From assembly GCA_030248065.1 (NCBI GenBank), contig JASAMV010008303.1:1-64000 (forward strand): 64,000 nucleotides of DNA, read 5' to 3'. A model generated the notes under the pieces. The model did not search any database and was not told the origin of the DNA. It saw nothing but the letters and a program-made list of their open reading frames with translations. The position numbers and the translations under genes were made by a program. Positions 56,901 through 64,000 of this stretch are shown here, piece by piece. Each line of letters starts with the position of its first letter. Positions within the stretch are counted from its first letter, which is position 1. The stretch comes from Rhynchonema sp. JSB1_4. Taxonomy: Eukaryota; Nematoda; Chromadorea; Monhysterida; Xyalidae.

Positions 56901-59900
56901 GCGCCCAGTACAGTAGGTATTCCCCTCGCCTGGTGCGGGTACAGTAGGTAACCCCTTCATGTTTGGCATGGTGCAGTAGGTATCAGTGTTGGAGGTGGGG
57001 GGGTGGGGTTTGGGGGGGGGGTAGCCTGTGTCGCTAAAATACCCTTTTTATGAAGAATTTTTTCCAAAAAGGGGTAAAAATAGGTCAAATTTTCTTCCTC
57101 AAAAAGTGACTTTTTCCTGATTTTGGGTCTTCCCCCCCCCCTTCCCCCCAGGGAGGTACACTAATTTCCCCTCCAAAAAAGTAGGGAGGTACACTAATTT
57201 CCCCTACCGGACCAGGACCTACACTGGGTAGTGGTAGTGGCACAGTATCTTCCCTAAAAGATTTTTTCCTTTTTGTCTCCAACCGAACCCTGATGCCGCC
57301 TGCCTCTGCCACCAAGTGATCGGTTTCCGCCAGTATAGTTCCTGGGGTGGGGGGAGAGTTGTCCCCCTCGGGCAGCGCAGTGGCAGGTCCATGTGTGAGA
57401 GATATGATGCGGGTTTGGGACCGGAAACGTGAGAGGTATGATTTTGGTCACTCAAAAGGTAAAAAACACCGTTTTTGTGATACAATTTGGCCAAAAAATG
57501 AGGCAAAAATTGTGCTTTTTCCAAATTTTCGCCGAAAAACTCGTAAAAATACGTATTATGGGTGGGGCGATTTTTGGGAAAATGAGGTCGAAAAACATCG
57601 ATTCTTTGCCATGAAAAGTTATAACATTGCTTATAATTGAGTGATGTTCAGGTAAATGTTGTCAAAAATCGCCAAAATACCCTTTTTATTGAGTTTTTCC
57701 AAAAAGTGGCAAAAATGCGTCAAGTTTTCGACCTCAAAAAATGACTTTTCTCAAATTTGGGTCTTCCCCTTTTCCCCCAGCTAGGTACGGCGGTTCCCTT
57801 CCGAAAAAATGGGGTACCGCCTGTTCCCCCTCCGGACCAGAAACTAAATGCAAACCAGCCGTGCTTTGCAGACTTAGACCATACCATATCACGATGAATT
57901 CTTACACACCCAAATTTTTCGGGTAACTGTAGCCACGTCTCGCGCGCTTTGTGCGTAAAGCCGATAAACAACACACGCACAAACGCGCGCTAAATGTTTC
58001 ATGATCTTGGCGCTTTCACAAGCAAACAACGCGAGACGCGGCTACAGTAACCCAAACATTTTAGGTGTGCAAGAATTCAGGGTGCTACGGCATGGTCTTT
58101 GACTGCAAAGTAAGGCTGGTTTACACTATTCTCCACCGACCCGTCCACGTTCCTGGATCCCCCTGGGTCTGATCTGATCGATCCTGTGATCTCTGCTTGT
58201 GCCGAAAGAACTGACTTTTTTTTGCAGACCCAATTCGGAGGAGGAATGGACAACGGGCGTCAGCTGGATGATCAGAATGTGTCGAACGCGACCAGTGCCA
58301 GTGCGTTCTTCGCTGCCGAGACCACACCAAGCCATGTTCAACACCAGGTGGGTCAGTCGGGGGAATTTTACTGTCTTTTTTGCAATTTTCTTGTTGCTTG
58401 TTGTGTTTGTGTGCATGTTTGTCGGCTTGTCTTGATAAGGGTCCTTGTTGCTCCCGAAACGTCAACTTTTGTCATGAATTCAGTGGTAAATCGGTCCGCG
58501 TCGTGCCTCGCCATCGAACCACGTCCACAAGACACTGTGCTAGTTGCGAAAAAACCGGTTCTTTATATTTTGTAAAAAAAAACCGAAAAAAAACGAAAAA
58601 TTTCGAGAGGATATTCCAGTGCAGGGTATCAAATAACAGGTACAGGGTAATTTGACCATAAAGACTGATATGAAGCATGGTGCAAGGATACTATGTGCTA
58701 CTGAAGACATGTAAACTGCTCCAAATCTCCAAGTTACCTCGTTCTGAACCTCTAGATGGCACTTAGGCATTGACGAACCTCCAGAACGTTAAAAAATAAG
58801 GGCCAAAACATGATTTTTTTTGGCAAAAATATTAGAAAATTTTGCCCGTTTTTTCACAGAAGTTTATTTTCGGTCCAAAAAAACGGACCAGGTTCTTTTC
58901 CATCCGCCACTATAGTCGAAACCGCTAACGCCCTCCACGCGCCATGCGTTTGGTTCGCACACCTGACCTGCCCACAAAGCACACGCGCATACTTTTTCTG
59001 TTTTTTGCATAAACCGTAAATTTCAGGCCATACCACCACCCCCAGCAGCACCGGCAGTCGATATGGCATCTTTGGAGGCGATGTTGCGCTCGGTGACGTT
59101 GGCGGCCACGGAGCCACAGAAAGTGGCCATACATGCCATTCAGGAAACGTATGATAAATTGTCGAAACAGCACTCGCAAAGTGCGTTTTCGTTTAACTTT
59201 CTCAGCGTTATATTCATCGCAAAGAAAAATAATAATTTTATTGTCATCCTTCGAACAGGTTACGAGGCGTTGCGATCGGAGAACGAGAAATTGCGCGGCG
59301 ATGTTGCGAGCAGCAGCCGAAAACTGGATCAGACCGAACGGAAATGCGAGGACTTGGACCGGCGGTATCGCGAATTGAATGAGAAATACCAGAAATTGCT
59401 GGAAGAGCAGAAAGAGAAACACGAGCAGCAACATGGTGCGTTATTTCTGAGTGAATTTGAGGGTTTCTTGTGATGCGAGAATGGGTTCTTCACGGATTGC
59501 TTCGTTCTCACAGCTACATATAGCTGAATTTGAAAAGAAATATTTAAATATTTTTGGAGATAGTTCGCCTGGAAAACGCCGGGCTCTCACACCGAAATTG
59601 CTTTGATTTTATTCTCGTCACTTATGAAACGCTTGGAGAAGTGTGGCTAATGCTGTTGTCGTCAAATCATCTCGTCAAAGAAAGTCGTCGAACACATCAG
59701 CCCCAAATGAGCGCCAAAACTAATATACATAAAACACCACCCCCAACCCAATGCCACACCCTTTAATCTCCTTGGAAATGAGAGGACAATACGGACCACA
59801 CGGGGCCCACCAATTTGTAGGCTGTTCACCACTTTGATACAAAATAATGATCTACGTTGCGCCGTGCCGAGGAGGAGGTACCATCTTAGCTTATCCGTGA

Positions 59901-60344
59901 ATTTGACCGAAACAAATCCTTAGGAGGGGTATGGGCATTGTTTTTGTGCATCAAATGTCCACTTCAAATGAGGGGTTGTTTCAAAAAAACAAAAGTTGCC
60001 GATTAAAAAATTGTTTTTGAATATTTTTGCATTTTTTTAATTAAAAAAAGTTGCCCAAAAAGGGCTAAATATCCAAAAATGGCCTTTTTCGAGGTAGAAA
60101 ACCTTAAAGGTGGAGACCGGTATTTTTTTCCAATTCCGGCGCCGGCGGCGCCTTGAATTGTCCCCAAACATGTACGGGAAATGCGCGGGGCAGAGAAGCT
60201 CCGCGCGACGGTGGCACCTTCTAAAAAACCACGGGCAAATCATCACATGTACATGTATATGTAAGGTCCGGCGCAATATTGGAGTATACAAGTCGATCTG
60301 ACACACAACACTCGGGGCTGTAACTCAATATCTCAGATCTAATC

Positions 60345-60780
60345 AAGATGGTGATCGTGTTTTGACATTTGGTAAGTACATGTGCATCATGTTTGTCAGG
60401 TACCTACGTGGGTACATCAAGATCATCCCGCGTCCAACATCTTGGCCCAAAGCGGCCAACATCTGTAGTGTCAACAAGCTCATTTGCCAACAACTTCGGC
60501 ATTTCAGATTTCAGCATTTTGAACATGCGTAAGACAGTCGTTTGTCAACAATTCAAAAAATGCGATAAAATTCGAAAATTTGAAACGTCTACTTGTCATT
60601 GGGAAATGGGCTTGTTGACAGTACAGATTGTGGTTGCTATTGACCTGTGTGACCTGGGTACGGTGACTCAATATTTGTTCTCACAGAAACATGCACGAGT
60701 TTGATGTACACAGCTTAGGGTCCTGACAACTTAATGCATAAATTGTTGTTATAAGTTGTCAAAACAAGATCATCATTTGA
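60345..60780. repeat. Foldback repeat, copy 1
   Basis: Ends GATCGTGTTTTGACA and TTGTCAAAACAAGATC, with inner inverted words for TGTCAACAAGC / GCTTGTTGACA. A second diverged copy is at about 62360-62827 in the same orientation. Confidence 0.6.
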
Positions 60781-61011
60781 ACAAAGCTTGAAAGGAGTAC
60801 TAAGAGAGCAAAATCAGCACAAGGTGTCTTCCTTTCTGGAAAAAATTTTTACAGGAAGGAACTATGCCAAAATGGCAAAAAACAAGGATATGCAGCCTGA
60901 GGGAACTGTATAAAAGTTGAAAAGTTTGGATTTCGAATTTCACAGTGTAGTCAGTCAATAAGCTGTCTTTATTCTTCATATTGGAGGCGCATTACTCAAT
61001 TGCACCGCGGC

Positions 61012-61450
61012 CAGGGTTGGGCAAAAAAAACGACGGCGCTTTTTCAAAAAAAACGCCTGGGTCGTTTTTCGTTTTTTTTAAATCCTGAATTTCCTTGATT
61101 TTCCCTGATTTTTCAGGGAAAGTACCCTGATTATCAAGGAAAATCAATTTTTTGTCCCATTTTTAAAAAAAAATTTTTTTTTAATTTCCAATTTTTACTT
61201 TGTCGAGATACGTCGATATCCGGAGTTTGACTTTCAATGATGACCCCGGCCAAAGTTGGTCCCATGATGCGGGTCTGATATGGGATCTTAACAACTCGCT
61301 AGAAAAGGGTTTTAACCCGTTTATTTTGCCTCAGAACGCATAGAATTACTTCATTTAACCACGTTTTCTTCCCAACATGAGCGTTTTCCAATTTTTGGGG
61401 GCATATTTTGGTCATCTGGGCGTTTGAAAAAAAACGTTTACGTTTAAAAA
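61012..61450. mobile_element. CAGGGTTGGGC-family hAT element lacking a clear right end
   Basis: Begins CAGGGTTGGGCAAAAAAAA and follows the family sequence, including TTTACTTTGTCGAGATACG and GACCCGGCC-like parts, but the closing CCCAACCCTG is not found. Probably truncated. Confidence 0.6.
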
Positions 61451-62359
61451 AAAAACTTTTTATTTATTTTTTTTGACGAAAATATTTTTTGTAGAAAAAG
61501 TGTTGCGAACGACGTTTCAGGATAAATGAAATCGATGCAGCATATTTTTCAAAAATTGAAAAATTTTTGCCTGAGACCGAACTTGTGTGGTGACACCCGC
61601 TAATATTGTGCAGATTCTACGGTCTCCGACCAGTCTGAGGTTGATGTTGACTAACGATGTTACTCTAATGCATTGTAGCATGCCGTACAACGTATTTTAA
61701 TGCACCTAATGCTGTATGAGTGATATCCGACCCTCCAAATTTGATATTGATATTGATTACAGCCCAAATCTTGTGTGTCAGATCGACTTGTATACTCCAA
61801 TATTGCACCAGACCTGCATATACATGTACATGTGTAGTAGCATGCAGTGGTACATTAAAGGTGCCACATCACTATAAAAGACCTGCCCCGCGCATTCCCG
61901 TGCATGTTTGGGACAATTCAAGGCGCCGCAGGCGCGATTTTGGAAAAAAATGTGCCGTCCACAGAAAAAAGTGCAAATTTTTTACCTCGAAAAAGGCCAT
62001 TTTTGGATATTTCAGCCCTTTTTGGGCAACTTTTTTAATTAAAAAATGCAAAATCTTTTTCAAAAACAATTTTTTTAATCAGCAGCTTCTGTTTTTGAAA
62101 CAACCCTGGTTGAAGACATGAAACGTTGTTGATGCACAAAAAACAACGCCCACATACCTTCACAATTAAGGGGTTTTCTTTTCGGTATCATCACAAGGGA
62201 CGGGATACGAGCTAAGGGGTGACACGTTATTCGGCACGCACAACGAGGAAACTAATCAGTTATTTATCTGCTAGAGTGGTGAACAGCATACAATCTGATC
62301 ATTGGGCATAGTCCACCATGCGGTCCGATTTGTCCTCTCATTTCCAAGGCGATTAAGAT

Positions 62360-62827
62360 GACGATTTTGTTTTGACAAAGCGTGACATTGGAAGTCATTC
62401 AATAGTGTCAGGTGTACCTCTGTGGGTACATCAAATTTATACCTACTGTAGGTCTTGCAGTTAAGACCAACTCCGTCATCGTACCCAAACCAAAACCACA
62501 GGTCGACCAACATCTGCGCTGTCAACAAGCCCATTTGCTAATGACTTCGGTGTTTAAGATTTTAACATTAGAAGAGGCGTAAGGTAATCATTTGTCAACA
62601 AGGTAATTCAGAAACAGTACTTCAAAATCTGAAATTCTCAATCCCGGCAGTCGCTGGCAAATGAGCTTGTTGACAACGCAGATGTTGGTCAACATTGGCT
62701 TTTGTGGCCGACGACTGCTTGGGTACGATAACTGAATTGGTCCTTGCAGCACGTTTCACTAATTTGATGTAACATTTAGGTCCTGACAAACTGTGCCAAA
62801 CCTTGCCACAAGTTGTCAAAACAAGAT
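62360..62827. repeat. Foldback repeat, copy 2
   Basis: GACGATTTTGTTTTGACA on the left and TTGTCAAAACAAGATCG on the right. Shares CAACATCTG-GTGTCAACAAGC-type blocks with 60345-60780. Confidence 0.6.
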
Positions 62828-63201
62828 CGTTCTCTTAATTGGCTTAAAGAATACAAATATGAGCGAGATGCCTTCTTGTATCTAGTATAAGGTTAATCTT
62901 CATTTGGGTTGAATTCTGAGAGAATCAGCTTAGTTTGAACGTGAATGAATTTTATTCCTGAGTGGCCTGTGCGCAGTGCTCGAACAGAAATATTTAACGG
63001 GATCGGGATCCCGATTGCTTATCGGGAAGGGGATGAAAGACTGAAAATAACTGTAGATAACAAATATTTGTCCCAATATCTCCCAGACTTGCTTCAGTTT
63101 TCGCTGGTTGGGTCAATCTGGTTGGGTCAACTTTCGCGGAATCTGCGACTTCGACTGAAAAAATTTACAGGAAAAAGTCAACAAACGTCTAAAAACTTTT
63201 T
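62828..63201. other. Stretch without a recognised gene
   Basis: A 115-codon ORF (62945-63292) runs through it, but it has no motif I know, it reads into the repeat that follows, and it lacks family support. Treated as chance. Confidence 0.4.
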
Positions 63202-63435
63202 CCAACCTTGGGTTCGAGCTCTGCCAATGGGTTTTGAAATGATTAACGAAATCATCGCCAGTGCGTGCACAATATGGTGTGTCCAGAGTTGATTAAAAAA
63301 AGTAAAAACTTTTCTAAAAAAATTTATTAAAAAAAGTTCGCCACTTTTTCGGTTTTCAAAAAATTAGAAAAGTAAGTTCACTTTTTTATTATTTCACAGC
63401 TTTTTCACACAAAACTTTTTTCTAAGTTGGGTCAA
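63202..63435 (+). repeat. 234-bp direct repeat, copy 1
   Basis: Matches 63696-63929 base for base as far as I can read, at a constant offset of 494. Starts CCAACCTTGGGTTCGAGCTC and ends AAGTTGGGTCAA. The second half is A/T-rich with AAAAAAAGT / ACTTTTT words. Confidence 0.88.
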
Positions 63436-63695
63436 TGATCAAATGAAATACTTTTCTTTTGCATGTCAAATAATAATGTTATGGATATATGTAGTTTAGT
63501 AAAAACAATTTAGTTAGTACCTAGCGGAGCAAATTAATTTATAATGGTCTTAACATTATCTAACCTATATTTCGCTGTCGCAAACCTATATTAGGCGCAC
63601 CTAATCACATTTATACACATTCACACGGCCTAGGTCAAACTGTTTCGGTCTCTGTTCCTAGACAGATTTGACCTGCACTTTCCAGCCGAGACCAC

Positions 63696-63929
63696 CCAAC
63701 CTTGGGTTCGAGCTCTGCCAATGGGTTTTGAAATGATTAACGAAATCATCGCCAGTGCGTGCACAATATGGTGTGTCCAGAGTTGATTAAAAAAAGTAAA
63801 AACTTTTCTAAAAAAATTTATTAAAAAAAGTTCGCCACTTTTTCGGTTTTCAAAAAATTAGAAAAGTAAGTTCACTTTTTTATTATTTCACAGCTTTTTC
63901 ACACAAAACTTTTTTCTAAGTTGGGTCAA
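63696..63929 (+). repeat. 234-bp direct repeat, copy 2
   Basis: Second copy, 260 bp after the first. The intervening 63436-63695 holds no gene. The pair could be a tandem duplication of a 494-bp unit cut off on the right, or short terminal repeats of a small element. Confidence 0.88.
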
Positions 63930-64000
63930 GTTTCCCAAAATCGCGCCTGCGGCGCTTAGTTTGACCGCCAAAATGACTCATAAAGAAGTTGATGTACCGC

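Larger units (their letters stand above)
54828..59435 (+). pseudogene. Nup358/NPP-9-like nucleoporin, truncated right-arm copy (exons 1-5)
   Basis: Exons 54828-54913, 54978-55080, 58228-58347, 59027-59180 and 59259-59435 match the first five exons of the minus-strand gene in length and phase. They encode the N-terminus and the coiled coil, ending EKHEQQH. Homology stops at 59733 and none of the Ran-binding or zinc-finger exons follow. If exon 5 is not spliced, the frame runs on for about 10 codons to a stop near 59471. If expressed, it would give a coiled-coil fragment of about 220 residues. Differences from the full gene include ATSSRK to ASSSRK. Confidence 0.85.
43348..59733 (-). repeat. 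Right arm of giant inverted repeat (about 16.4 kb)
   Basis: Reverse complement of 26335-42274. Right-arm-only insertions: about 44652-45626, the hAT element 49857-50580 and the hAT element 55968-56355. The outer end (59733) falls inside a copy of the foldback MITE of 26300-26406. Confidence 0.93.
59760..62370. repeat. Interrupted inverted repeat, arms about 0.6 kb
   Basis: The left arm about 59760-60360 and the right arm about 61720-62370 pair in reverse complement (CCTTGGAAATGAGAGGACAA near 59780 with TTGTCCTCTCATTTCCAAGG near 62331; also GGGACAATTCAAGGCGCCG near 61911). A CAGGGTTGGGC-family element and other repeats lie between the arms. No gene recognised. Confidence 0.7.

Noticed and set aside
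1..64000. tRNA or rRNA genes
   Set aside because: None recognised by eye; I could not run a structure search.

Overview
Eukaryotic, intron-rich nuclear DNA, most likely from a nematode. The evidence is the short introns ending in TTTCAG-like acceptors, two genes only 39 bp apart as in an operon, a start codon 4 nt after a TTTCAG, and TTAGGC (the nematode telomere unit) inside a repeat. There is no bacterial-style gene organisation, and I saw no rRNA or tRNA gene. All gene models were assembled by eye from exon frames and GT/AG phases.

Layout. (1) 35-6006, plus strand: the 3' end of a CCCH zinc-finger gene, followed 39 bp later by a NEPRO-like gene; their introns carry several small transposons. 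(2) 6022-8251: a 2.2 kb DNA transposon with a decayed transposase-like gene. (3) 9370-32136, minus strand: one long gene of about 34 exons and roughly 1,550 codons for a Nup358/RanBP2 (NPP-9-like) nucleoporin with an N-terminal coiled coil, FG-type regions, two clear Ran-binding domains, two RanBP2 zinc fingers and a divergent third Ran-binding-like region. Its introns hold foldback, TTAA-flanked, TAA-flanked and TTAGGC-bearing repeats. (4) 32482-34620, plus: mitochondrial ribosomal protein L12, head to head with the nucleoporin. (5) 35210-40628, plus: peptide O-xylosyltransferase, lacking its C-terminal exons.

The dominant structure is a giant imperfect palindrome. The segment 26335-42274 returns in reverse complement at 43348-59733 around a spacer of about 1.1 kb. 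It therefore carries a second intact L12 gene, a second xylosyltransferase truncated at the same exon, and a second nucleoporin copy cut off after five exons. The arms differ by substitutions and by whole transposon insertions with clean empty sites opposite them, so they have separate histories (old duplication, or two haplotypes joined head to head by biology or by assembly).

The second theme is a dense nest of small hAT-type elements with CAGTG or CAGGG ends and exact 8-bp target duplications. They are filled with G/C-rich minisatellite (GTAC-CTACCCGCC-like units), and some are inserted inside each other up to three deep. From 59734 to the end of the window I see only repeats: a broken inverted repeat, paired foldbacks and a 234-bp direct repeat.
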